40,341 bases of DNA from an uncultured Fenollaria sp. (GTDB lineage: Bacteria > Bacillota > Clostridia > Tissierellales > Peptoniphilaceae): NCBI RefSeq assembly GCF_946221515.1, contig NZ_CAMJVK010000008.1, positions 1 through 40,341 of the forward strand, written 5' to 3'. The notes below the pieces were generated by a model. That model saw nothing but the letters and a program-made list of their open reading frames with translations, was not told the DNA's origin and did no database searches. A program made the position numbers and the translations under genes. This document shows, piece by piece, positions 33,519-40,341 of the stretch (positions are counted from its first letter, which is position 1; the number at the start of each line of letters is the position of its first letter).

Positions 33519-36146
33519 ATGGAAAAGTATGTTTATAGCTTTAAAGAAGGCAATAAAGATATGAGGGATTTGTTAGGAGGCAAGGGAGCTAACTTAGCTG
33601 AAATGACTAATTTAGGTCTACCAGTACCTAACGGATTTACAATTACAACTGAAGCGTGCAACAGGTTTTACGAAGAAAATGAAGAACTATGGCAAGATTT
33701 AAAGGAAGAAATTAGAAAGGGTATTGAAAATGTTGAAAAGATCACTAATAAGGGCTTTTCAGACAAAGAAAATCCGCTACTATTCTCAGTAAGAAGTGGA
33801 GCGAAGATATCAATGCCAGGCATGATGGATACTATATTAAATCTTGGCTTAAACGATGTGACAGTTGAAGGACTAGCAAAGAAGACTAATAATGAAAGAT
33901 TTGCCTATGACAGTTACAGAAGATTTATTCAAATGTTTTCAGATGTTGCCATGGGTATCCCAAAAGCTGAATTTGAAAAAATATTAAATAAACAAAAAGA
34001 AAAAAGAAATATCGAAAACGATATTGACTTAAATACAGACGACTTAAAAGAAATTGTAAAAGAATATAAGGCAATTTACAAAAAATACATTGGAGAAGAC
34101 TTCCCACAAGATCCAAATGTTCAGCTATTTAACGCAGTTAAAGCCGTATTTATGTCTTGGAATACACCAAGAGCTAAGACATACAGAAAGCTAAATGAAA
34201 TTTCTGATACACTTGGAACAGCTGTTAACGTTCAAGAGATGGTATTTGGTAACATGGGCATGAACTCTGGTACTGGTGTTGCTTTCACAAGAAACCCAGC
34301 TACAGGTGAAAACGTTTTATTTGGTGAATTCTTAATCGATGCTCAAGGTGAAGACGTTGTTGCAGGTGTTAGAACACCAGAACCTATTGCTAGACTTGAA
34401 AATGAATTGCCAAGCGTTTATAAAGAGTTCAAAGAAACTGTTGAAAAGCTAGAAAAACATTATAAAGATATGCAAGATATTGAATTTACAGTTGAAAATG
34501 GCAAACTTTTCATGCTTCAATGTAGAAATGGTAAGAGAACTACAAAGGCTGCTATAAACATAGCTGTTGATCAAGTTAATGAAGGTTTAATAAGCAAAGA
34601 AGAAGCAATCTTAAGAATCGAACCAAAATCAATTGATCAAATTCTTCACCCAACATTTGAAGAAAAAGACGTTTTAAGCAAAACTGAAATCACAAAAGGC
34701 CTTCCAGCTTCACCAGGAGCTGCATCAGGCGTTGTAGTATTCTCACCAGATAAGGTTGTTGAATATCATAATAATAACGTTAAGACTATCTTAGTAAGAG
34801 AAGAAACATCTCCAGAGGATATAGATGGTATGGTATATGCTGAAGGCATACTAACAGCTAGAGGCGGTATGACATCACACGCTGCTGTAGTTGCTAGAGG
34901 TATGGGTAAGTGCTGTGTTGCAGGCTGCTCTGAGCTAAGAGTTGATGAAGATGATAAAGTTATAAGATACAATGGCGGCGAAATCAAAGAAGGAGACACT
35001 ATCTCTATAGACGGTTCAACAGGTTATGTATACCTAGGAGAAATCAAAAAGGTTACTCCTGAACTAAGCGGTAATTTTGCTAAGTTTATGGAATGGGCTG
35101 ATGAATTTAGAACTCTAGAAGTAAAAGCCAATGCAGATAACCCAAGAGATGCAAAGCAAGCGCTTGATTTTGGTGCGCAAGGCATAGGTCTTTGCAGAAC
35201 AGAACACATGTTCTTTGATGACAAGAGAATCTTCCAAGTTAGAAAGATGATACTTTCTAAAACACTTGAAGAAAGAGAAAAAGCACTTGAAAAACTTCTT
35301 CCTTATCAAAGAGGCGACTTCGAAGGCATATTCAAGGTCATGGAAGATAAAGGCGTAGTAATAAGATTACTTGACCCACCTCTACATGAGTTCCTTCCAA
35401 AGACTGAAGAAGATATTGAAAGCCTAGCTAAAGACATGGGTATCACAACTCAAGTCATTGAAGACAGAATCGAAGATATGAAAGAGTTTAACCCAATGCT
35501 TGGTCACAGAGGATGTAGACTATGTGTAACATGGCCAGAAATCTATAGAATGCAAGTTAGAGCTATCATAGAAGCAGCTATAAACGTAAGCGAAGAAATC
35601 AAAAAAGATATCAAACCTATGATTATGATCCCATTAATAGGCGAGTTAAAAGAACTTGTATTTGTTAAAGAAGAATTAGTAGAAGAAATAAATAAAGTAT
35701 TCGAAGAAAAGAACAAGAAGCTTGATTACGAAATCGGTACTATGGTTGAAGTGCCAAGAGCAGCACTACTTGCTGACGAAATCGCAAAAGAAGCAGAATT
35801 CTTCAGCTTCGGCACAAATGATATGACTCAAATGACTTGGGGCTACTCAAGAGACGACTATGGTAAGTTTGTTAACGCATACCTTGATCATGGTATCTAC
35901 GAAAGAAGTCCATTCGATTCATTAGATACAGAAGGCGTTGGTAAATTACTTGATATGGGAACTAAGCTTGGTAGACAAACAAGACCAGGTATACACGTAG
36001 GTATATGTGGTGAACACGGTGGAGATCCTAGATCAATCGAGTTCTGCGATGCAATCGGACTTAACTACGTAAGCTGCTCACCATATAGAGTGCCAATCGC
36101 AAGACTAGCAGCAGCTCAAGCAAGCATCAAGAGAAAAAATAAATAA
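33519..36146 (+). CDS. ppdK: Pyruvate, phosphate dikinase
   Basis: Interconverts pyruvate, ATP and phosphate with PEP, AMP and diphosphate. 875 residues, full length. An N-terminal ATP-grasp domain (KGANLAEMTNLGLPVPNGFTI at about 24) is followed by the swivelling phosphohistidine domain GGMTSHAAVVARGMGKCC, with catalytic His454 and the regulatory Thr452 two residues before it. The C-terminal PEP/pyruvate TIM barrel shows GLCRTEHMFF, MLGHRGCRL, FFSFGTNDMTQ and a terminal HVGICGEHGGDP. AGGAGG upstream. Thr452 is present, so control by the upstream PDRP-like protein is chemically possible. Confidence 0.97.
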   Translation: MEKYVYSFKEGNKDMRDLLGGKGANLAEMTNLGLPVPNGFTITTEACNRFYEENEELWQDLKEEIRKGIENVEKITNKGFSDKENPLLFSVRSGAKISMPGMMDTILNLGLNDVTVEGLAKKTNNERFAYDSYRRFIQMFSDVAMGIPKAEFEKILNKQKEKRNIENDIDLNTDDLKEIVKEYKAIYKKYIGEDFPQDPNVQLFNAVKAVFMSWNTPRAKTYRKLNEISDTLGTAVNVQEMVFGNMGMNSGTGVAFTRNPATGENVLFGEFLIDAQGEDVVAGVRTPEPIARLENELPSVYKEFKETVEKLEKHYKDMQDIEFTVENGKLFMLQCRNGKRTTKAAINIAVDQVNEGLISKEEAILRIEPKSIDQILHPTFEEKDVLSKTEITKGLPASPGAASGVVVFSPDKVVEYHNNNVKTILVREETSPEDIDGMVYAEGILTARGGMTSHAAVVARGMGKCCVAGCSELRVDEDDKVIRYNGGEIKEGDTISIDGSTGYVYLGEIKKVTPELSGNFAKFMEWADEFRTLEVKANADNPRDAKQALDFGAQGIGLCRTEHMFFDDKRIFQVRKMILSKTLEEREKALEKLLPYQRGDFEGIFKVMEDKGVVIRLLDPPLHEFLPKTEEDIESLAKDMGITTQVIEDRIEDMKEFNPMLGHRGCRLCVTWPEIYRMQVRAIIEAAINVSEEIKKDIKPMIMIPLIGELKELVFVKEELVEEINKVFEEKNKKLDYEIGTMVEVPRAALLADEIAKEAEFFSFGTNDMTQMTWGYSRDDYGKFVNAYLDHGIYERSPFDSLDTEGVGKLLDMGTKLGRQTRPGIHVGICGEHGGDPRSIEFCDAIGLNYVSCSPYRVPIARLAAAQASIKRKNK

Positions 36147-36166
36147 TTAAGGATAATAATTTATAC

Positions 36167-36194
36167 TAAGGCGGGTTAATACTCGCCTTATTTT
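36167..36194 (+). terminator. Intrinsic terminator after ppdK
   Basis: Stem TAAGGCG/CGCCTTA with a loop of about 10 nt and TTTTATGT after it. Confidence 0.85.
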
Positions 36195-36297
36195 ATGTCT
36201 ATAAGTATATTTCGACTCAAGTAGCTAGGTCTTATTAAGATACTATTTGCTTTTGCAAATAAAATTAATAAATTTATCTAGTTTTCATTATTAGATA

Positions 36298-36326
36298 TTG
36301 ACAGGGTATGTATAGTGTAATATAAT
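36298..36326 (+). promoter_or_regulatory. Perfect consensus promoter of ogt
   Basis: TTGACA (36298-36303), exactly 17 nt, then TATAAT (36321-36326). The leader would be about 14 nt. The strength is surprising for a repair methyltransferase gene. Confidence 0.88.
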
Positions 36327-36346
36327 TGAACTCGGGAGATGATTAG

Positions 36347-36844
36347 ATGATAACGAACTATTTCGATAAAAATAAAACATATTACATACATCATTTTGAA
36401 ACACCTCTTGGCGAGATGACTGCAGCTGCCGAAGAGGATGCGCTCGTATATTTACGCTTTGGCCATCAAGGCATATATGGTAGCAAAAAAGAGAAGAACG
36501 AGATTATAGATAGAACCGTTAAACAGCTTGATGAGTACTTTAAAGGCGAGAGAAAAGACTTCGACATACCTATAAGAGTGAAGGCAAAAGAGTTCCAAGA
36601 GAGAGCTTTGAAAGAGATCAAAAACATAGGCTATGGAGAAAGATGTACATATGGCGACATTGCACTTAAGCTTGGTAAGAAAACATATTCGCGCGGCGTT
36701 GGCGCAACATGCAGAGGCAACACTATAGTTATAATTATACCTTGTCACAGAGTCGTTATGATGAATGAAGCTGGCTACTATAATTATTCGGATGGTAACG
36801 ATATAAAGAAGGCACTTCTTGAACTAGAAGAGAAGTATAAATAA
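36347..36844 (+). CDS. ogt: Methylated-DNA--protein-cysteine methyltransferase (O6-alkylguanine repair)
   Basis: Removes alkyl groups from O6-guanine onto its own cysteine. 165 residues. The active site IPCHRVV carries Cys133. FQERALKEIKNIGYGERCTYGDIA (about 83-106) and the recognition-helix region YSRGVGATCRGNTIVIIIPC (arginine finger R..VG) precede it. After the active site the usual GxLTGYxGG loop is replaced by AGYYNYSDG, but the closing helix KKALLELE is kept. An additional Cys (ATCRGN) stands where Ala is common. It is a single-gene unit between its own promoter and terminator. Confidence 0.92.
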   Translation: MITNYFDKNKTYYIHHFETPLGEMTAAAEEDALVYLRFGHQGIYGSKKEKNEIIDRTVKQLDEYFKGERKDFDIPIRVKAKEFQERALKEIKNIGYGERCTYGDIALKLGKKTYSRGVGATCRGNTIVIIIPCHRVVMMNEAGYYNYSDGNDIKKALLELEEKYK

Positions 36845-36861
36845 TAATATTTGAAAGATAC

Positions 36862-36891
36862 AATAACAGGCGTTTTGCTTGTTATTTTTTT
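36862..36891 (+). terminator. Intrinsic terminator after ogt
   Basis: 10-bp stem AATAACAGGC/GCTTGTTATT (one G-U pair), loop gtttt, then a run of T. Confidence 0.9.
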
Positions 36892-36927
36892 GCTTAAATG
36901 GGTAAGAATCATTAAAGGAGTGATTTT

Positions 36928-38145
36928 ATGAAAGATATCTTAGTAGATCGTTTTATTAAATACGCAAAGATTGATACTAAATCAGATGAGGAGTCTCCAA
37001 ATTGTCCAAGCAGTCTGAAGATTATGGACTTTGCAAAGAGATTAAGAGATGAACTTATTGAATTAGGTTTGGAAGATGTTGAATTAGATGAACATGCTTA
37101 TCTATACGCTACACTTCCAGCAAATACAGATGAAGAGAAGGACGTATTAGGCCTTATAGCGCACATGGATACTTCGCCTGATATGAGCGGGGAGAATGTT
37201 AAGCCGAGAATCGTAGAAAACTACGATGGCAAGGACATAGTTCTTAATGAAGAAGAAAACATTATCCTAAGTCCAAATGACTTCCCAGAGCTAAATGATT
37301 ATGTGGGAGACGACCTAATAGTAACTGATGGAACAACATTACTTGGCGCTGACGATAAGGCAGGCGTTGCTGAAATCGTTACAGCAATGGAATACTTTAT
37401 CAAAAATCCAGATATAAAGCATGGCAAGATTAGAATTGCTTTTACACCAGATGAAGAAATTGGTAGAGGAGCAGACCTTTTTGACGTTAAGAAATTTGGA
37501 GCAGATTATGCCTTCACCATTGACGGTGGACCACTTGGAGAGATAGAGTACGAAAACTTCAATGCAGCATCTGCTAAGATTACTATAAAGGGTAGAAACG
37601 TTCATCCAGGTTCAGCAAAGAACAAGATGATAAACTCTCAACTAGTGGCTATGGAGTATAACGCTATGCTACCAGTTAATGAAAGACCAGAGTATACAGA
37701 AGGCTACGAAGGCTTTATACTATTAACAAGTATAAAGGGCTCAGTAGAAGAAACACAAATGCATTACATCATCAGAGACTTCACTAAAGAAGGTTTTGCA
37801 TCAAAGAAGTGCTTAATGAAAGACGCTCAAGACTACATTAACTATAAATATAATGAAGCCATGGAACTAGACATCAAAGACTCTTATTACAATATGTATG
37901 AAAAGATAGAACCAAGACTAGAAATAGTTGAACTAGCTAAGAAAGCTATGGTAAACGCAGGCGTTGAGCCGATGGTTACACAAGTAAGAGGCGGAACAGA
38001 TGGCGCAAGACTTTCATTTATGGATCTTCCTTGTCCAAACATCTTCACAGGCGGTATGAACTACCACGGAAGATATGAGTACGCTTCTATACAATCAATG
38101 GAAAAGGCTTTTAAAACAGTAGTTGAACTAGTTAAACTTGTATGA
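36928..38145 (+). CDS. pepT: Peptidase T (tripeptide aminopeptidase)
   Basis: Cytosolic M20 zinc peptidase that removes the N-terminal residue from tripeptides. 405 residues. GLIAHMDTSPD (about 76-86, zinc His/Asp), LLGADDKAGVAEI (about 138-150, bridging Asp), FTPDEEIGRGAD (about 172-183, catalytic Glu) and TGGMNYHGRYEY (about 376-387, zinc His) are all present. AAAGGAG ribosome site; I see no clear promoter in the 36 nt after the ogt terminator, so one may overlap that terminator. ATGA overlap with the next gene. Fits peptide-based nutrition. Confidence 0.95.
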   Translation: MKDILVDRFIKYAKIDTKSDEESPNCPSSLKIMDFAKRLRDELIELGLEDVELDEHAYLYATLPANTDEEKDVLGLIAHMDTSPDMSGENVKPRIVENYDGKDIVLNEEENIILSPNDFPELNDYVGDDLIVTDGTTLLGADDKAGVAEIVTAMEYFIKNPDIKHGKIRIAFTPDEEIGRGADLFDVKKFGADYAFTIDGGPLGEIEYENFNAASAKITIKGRNVHPGSAKNKMINSQLVAMEYNAMLPVNERPEYTEGYEGFILLTSIKGSVEETQMHYIIRDFTKEGFASKKCLMKDAQDYINYKYNEAMELDIKDSYYNMYEKIEPRLEIVELAKKAMVNAGVEPMVTQVRGGTDGARLSFMDLPCPNIFTGGMNYHGRYEYASIQSMEKAFKTVVELVKLV

Positions 38146-38657
38146 TAATCAATTCATGTGAAGTAGAAGCGATCTATGGAGATATATTTGATCTTGAAGT
38201 AGAATGTATAGTGAATCCCGCGAACAACTCCTTATTAGGAGGTGGCGGGTTAGATGGACTTATACACCAAAACGATGGCGAAGATCTTTTAGATGATACA
38301 GTGAAACTCGCTGGCACATACACAAGCGGAGCCAAAATTACACGGGCTCACAAGCTTAAAAATGATTACATCATACATGTAGTTGGCCCCATGGACTCAA
38401 ACAAGAAAAAGTATCAGCTTTTAGAAAAGACTTACCTTAATTTATTAAGTCTTGCTGATGAATACAAGATCAAAACCATTGCCATACCAGCAATTTCATG
38501 TGGTGCTTTTGCCATGGATATTAAAGAAGCGAGTAAAATTGCCATTAGCACAATAAAGTCATATCTTCAAAATAATGACTCTACTATAGAAAAAATTTAT
38601 ATTTGCCTCAATAATTATAAATTTTTTGAAGAATATCAAAATTTATTAAATGAATAG
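38142..38657 (+). CDS. Macro-domain protein (MacroD-like ADP-ribosyl hydrolase candidate)
   Basis: 171 residues. The macro-domain hallmarks are IYGDIFDLEVECIVNPANNSLLGGGGLDGLIH (landmarks GDI at about 13 and NPANNSLLGGGGLDG near 26-40) and the later loop AIPAISCGAFAMDIKEAS (about 113-130). MacroD enzymes remove ADP-ribose from proteins or deacetylate O-acetyl-ADP-ribose; NAAN is the usual form of the motif that here reads NPAN. Translation is coupled to pepT through ATGA. Which substrate it has, and why it sits with a peptidase, is not evident. Confidence 0.88.
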   Translation: MIINSCEVEAIYGDIFDLEVECIVNPANNSLLGGGGLDGLIHQNDGEDLLDDTVKLAGTYTSGAKITRAHKLKNDYIIHVVGPMDSNKKKYQLLEKTYLNLLSLADEYKIKTIAIPAISCGAFAMDIKEASKIAISTIKSYLQNNDSTIEKIYICLNNYKFFEEYQNLLNE

Positions 38658-38700
38658 AAGAAAATAAAAAGTTTTTAATCAAGTACACATCAAGCCTATG

Positions 38701-38739
38701 TTAATTGTTAAATTTTCGACATAACTTAATTATTTTTTC
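38701..38739 (+). terminator. Possible weak terminator after pepT-macro
   Basis: AT-rich stem TAATT-GTTA against TAAC-TT-AATTA with a 2-nt bulge and 11-nt loop, followed by TTTTTT. Stability is low. Confidence 0.4.
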
Positions 38740-38766
38740 TTAATATATTTTCACTCGAAAATGTAG

Positions 38767-38772
38767 TATAAT
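38767..38772 (+). promoter_or_regulatory. Putative -10 box for the 239-residue unknown gene
   Basis: TATAAT preceded by ATGTAG. No good -35 at 16-18 nt; TTTTCA at 38748-38753 is only 13 nt away. The start would be near 38779, with the GGAGG ribosome site following. Confidence 0.4.
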
Positions 38773-38799
38773 TGAAATAAGATTAATGGAGGTAAGAAA

Positions 38800-39519
38800 A
38801 TGCAAGTTGAGATTTCTAAATCTCATATCTGTGTTGGATTAAAACGCAATTTTCTTTATAGAGGTGACATAGATTCGCTTAAGTCCCTAATGAGCTTCTA
38901 CGATATCAACATGGGCGTGCAAAATATATTTCCAAAGTATGTTTCAATGGGTATACTAAGAAATAAAATTGCAAAAGCCATAGCCTACAGATCAGATGCT
39001 CACTGCATATCCAGATCATTGTCCTTGCAAATACACGAAGACATCAATAGATTGGAGCTCTACATCTACCTAGATGGATATATCCAAGGCTTCAACAATG
39101 CTAAGTTAGCAAACGCTTTAGAAAAAGAAGCGCTTAAGTTTTACAAGAGCAGCGATTTGGCAAATAAAAAGTATTTGTTTCAATTCAAGAACTTAAACAG
39201 AGACGTAAGGAATTTTAAGAAGAGACTAAGAAGTGAATTAATAAAAGAAGAGAAAAAGAGGGGAAAAGTTCTAGCTACTGTCTATGAATTCTCAAACAAA
39301 GTGATCAAAGACAAAACTTATTCCTTGAACAAATATGTAGATAGGCAATTAGAGTTTGACAGAGATGGTATCAATCCTGCAAGCATCATGATTCCTAAAG
39401 AAGATTTAAAGATAATTTATAAAGAAACATTTAAATTTATTTTAAATACATGTACCAATTTGTATACAGATGCATATTGGAACGGATTAAATGAAAGAGT
39501 TTTAAAAAGATACAGATAG
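38800..39519 (+). CDS. Conserved-looking protein of unknown function (239 aa)
   Basis: I do not recognise this protein. It is soluble and basic, with no signal peptide or membrane helix. It appears mostly helical, with a strongly charged Lys/Arg stretch (about 131-156, FKKRLRSELIKEEKKRGK) and several aromatic residues near the C-terminus (LYTDAYWNGLNERVLKRYR). TGGAGG 8 nt before ATG. It has its own promoter-like region and lies 11 nt upstream of the CBS-ACT gene with which it is presumably co-transcribed. Nucleic-acid or phospholipid contact through the basic stretch is only a guess. Confidence 0.75.
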   Translation: MQVEISKSHICVGLKRNFLYRGDIDSLKSLMSFYDINMGVQNIFPKYVSMGILRNKIAKAIAYRSDAHCISRSLSLQIHEDINRLELYIYLDGYIQGFNNAKLANALEKEALKFYKSSDLANKKYLFQFKNLNRDVRNFKKRLRSELIKEEKKRGKVLATVYEFSNKVIKDKTYSLNKYVDRQLEFDRDGINPASIMIPKEDLKIIYKETFKFILNTCTNLYTDAYWNGLNERVLKRYR

Positions 39520-39530
39520 GGGGTAGTATT

Positions 39531-40154
39531 ATGTACGTAAGGAACTATATGATTCCTAAGGAAAAACTTACAACAGTAAAATCAAGCGAAACTATAGCTG
39601 AAGCTATCAAAAAGTTTGAAGAAGGAGACTTTTTGAGTTTGCCAGTTGTTGATGGTGACAAGCTAATCGGTATTTTACACAAAGAAACAATATTTAGAAC
39701 TTATTATGAATGGTCTTGCACAGACAAAGATAAGTTTTTACAAAAATTAGTTTCTGATTTTAATGAACAAAGATACGAAAAGATATCTATCACATCAAAT
39801 ATCGAGCAAGCATCATATGCGCTTGGAAAGCTATCTATACCATTTTTAGCTGTTTTTGATGAACAAGATAATTTTGCTGGTATACTAACACACAAGGCTA
39901 TATTTGATGCTTTCAGTGAAGTATTCGGCATTAACAAAGGCAAGAGAATAGTTGTTCACATATTTGATATGCCAGGACAAATCTCAAGACTTGCTGGAAT
40001 TATAAGAGATCAACACATCAACATCTTAAGTATGGTTGTAACAAGTGCTAAGGTCATGGGACTACTTAAAGTAATCTTAAGAGTTGAAGTTGAGGATGAT
40101 ACAAACATCACTAAAGTATTATCTGAAGCTGGCTTAAGAGTTGGTGAATGGTAA
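39531..40154 (+). CDS. CBS-CBS-ACT domain protein (AcuB-like)
   Basis: 207 residues. A pair of CBS domains (about 7-60, SETIAEAIKKFEEGDFLSLPVVDGDKLIGIL; and about 78-130, NIEQASYALGKLSIPFLAVFDEQDNFAGILTHKAIFDAF) is followed by an ACT domain (about 138-207, VVHIFDMPGQISRLAGIIRDQHINILSM). CBS pairs bind adenine nucleotides and ACT domains bind amino acids, so this is a small-ligand sensor with no output domain of its own. AcuB of Bacillus is the nearest named relative by layout. GGGGGT ribosome site. The partner may be the preceding unknown protein. Confidence 0.85.
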   Translation: MYVRNYMIPKEKLTTVKSSETIAEAIKKFEEGDFLSLPVVDGDKLIGILHKETIFRTYYEWSCTDKDKFLQKLVSDFNEQRYEKISITSNIEQASYALGKLSIPFLAVFDEQDNFAGILTHKAIFDAFSEVFGINKGKRIVVHIFDMPGQISRLAGIIRDQHINILSMVVTSAKVMGLLKVILRVEVEDDTNITKVLSEAGLRVGEW

Positions 40155-40173
40155 AATAAATTATATATCTTTG

Positions 40174-40199
40174 AAGCCGCCTTATTAGGTGGCTTTTTT
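40174..40199 (+). terminator. First of two tandem terminators after the CBS-ACT gene
   Basis: Stem AAGCCGCCT/AGGTGGCTT with tetraloop tatt and a T tract. Confidence 0.92.
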
Positions 40200-40202
40200 A
40201 AT

Positions 40203-40236
40203 TGCTTAGTAGGGCCTCTCTTGCTAAGCATTTTTT
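40203..40236 (+). terminator. Second tandem terminator
   Basis: Stem TGCTTAGTAGGG/TCTTGCTAAGCA (with wobble pairs) around a 4-nt loop, followed by six T. It starts within a few bases of the first terminator. The remaining bases to 40341 are AT-rich and hold a possible -10 (TATAAT, 40326-40331) for a gene beyond the window, nothing more. Confidence 0.82.
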
Positions 40237-40341
40237 ATTAACTTATGTATTTTTTAATCTTTGTTGATTTACTTTTTTCTCTCTCAAATGAACTCAGTTT
40301 ATTATATGATTTTATTTTAAAAAAGTATAATAAAATTTATA

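Overview
The window is AT-rich DNA from a low-GC Gram-positive anaerobe. Strong AGGAGG-type ribosome sites, TTGACA/TATAAT promoters, U-tract terminators, an iron-sulfur serine dehydratase, pyruvate phosphate dikinase, formate-THF ligase and several envelope proteins carrying a copper-amine-oxidase-N-terminal-like domain all point to Bacillota. My best guess is a Peptoniphilaceae/Tissierellia-type anaerobic coccus; this is inferred from gene content, not from a marker gene. I see no phage, transposase, CRISPR array, rRNA or origin. It reads as ordinary chromosome with several unusual genes.

Layout. 1-4369: one very large secreted modular surface protein (EF-hand-like motif, leucine-rich repeats, six Ig-like repeats, two InlB-type repeats, CuAO-like C-terminus) with a perfect promoter and a long leader. 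4370-6450: a DUF6873/pentein-like protein plus hisS. 6470-12487: a secreted CuAO/DUF3298-like protein that heads a purine operon, purE-purM-purN-purH and an AzgA-type purine permease; the usual purC and purF are missing between purE and purM. 12488-14617: fhs and a TrpR-like (YerC) regulator. 14629-18447 (minus strand): tRNA-Leu(CAA), then serine dehydratase sdaAB-sdaAA behind a membrane-anchored amidohydrolase-like protein that has lost its metal ligands. 18490-32978: a long co-directional run containing a PfkB-like pseudokinase, an SbcD/YhaO-like nuclease, a YhaN/SbcC-like membrane ATPase, a COG1768-type phosphoesterase, nagB, a CYTH protein, a membrane protein, an MTA/SAH deaminase, a YpfJ-type zinc peptidase, trpS and a giant PurD-PurL fusion. 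33005-36194: a half-length PPDK regulatory protein and ppdK. 36298-40236: ogt, pepT with a macro-domain protein, an unknown 239-residue protein with a CBS-CBS-ACT protein, and a double terminator.

How it fits together. Fhs makes 10-formyl-THF, the donor used by PurN and PurH. PurM, PurE, PurH and the PurD-PurL fusion cover much of the de novo purine route, while the permease imports bases. MtaD and the permease suggest purine salvage as well. SdaAA/AB (serine to pyruvate), PpdK (pyruvate/PEP) and PepT fit an amino-acid- and peptide-fermenting lifestyle.

Most notable: the PurD-PurL fusion, whose junction carries an in-frame Shine-Dalgarno plus GTG placed where a free-standing PurL would begin; two decayed enzymes encoded divergently from one intergenic region (a surface pseudo-deacylase, and a pseudokinase heading a nuclease/ATPase operon); and the PPDK regulator reduced to its P-loop half.
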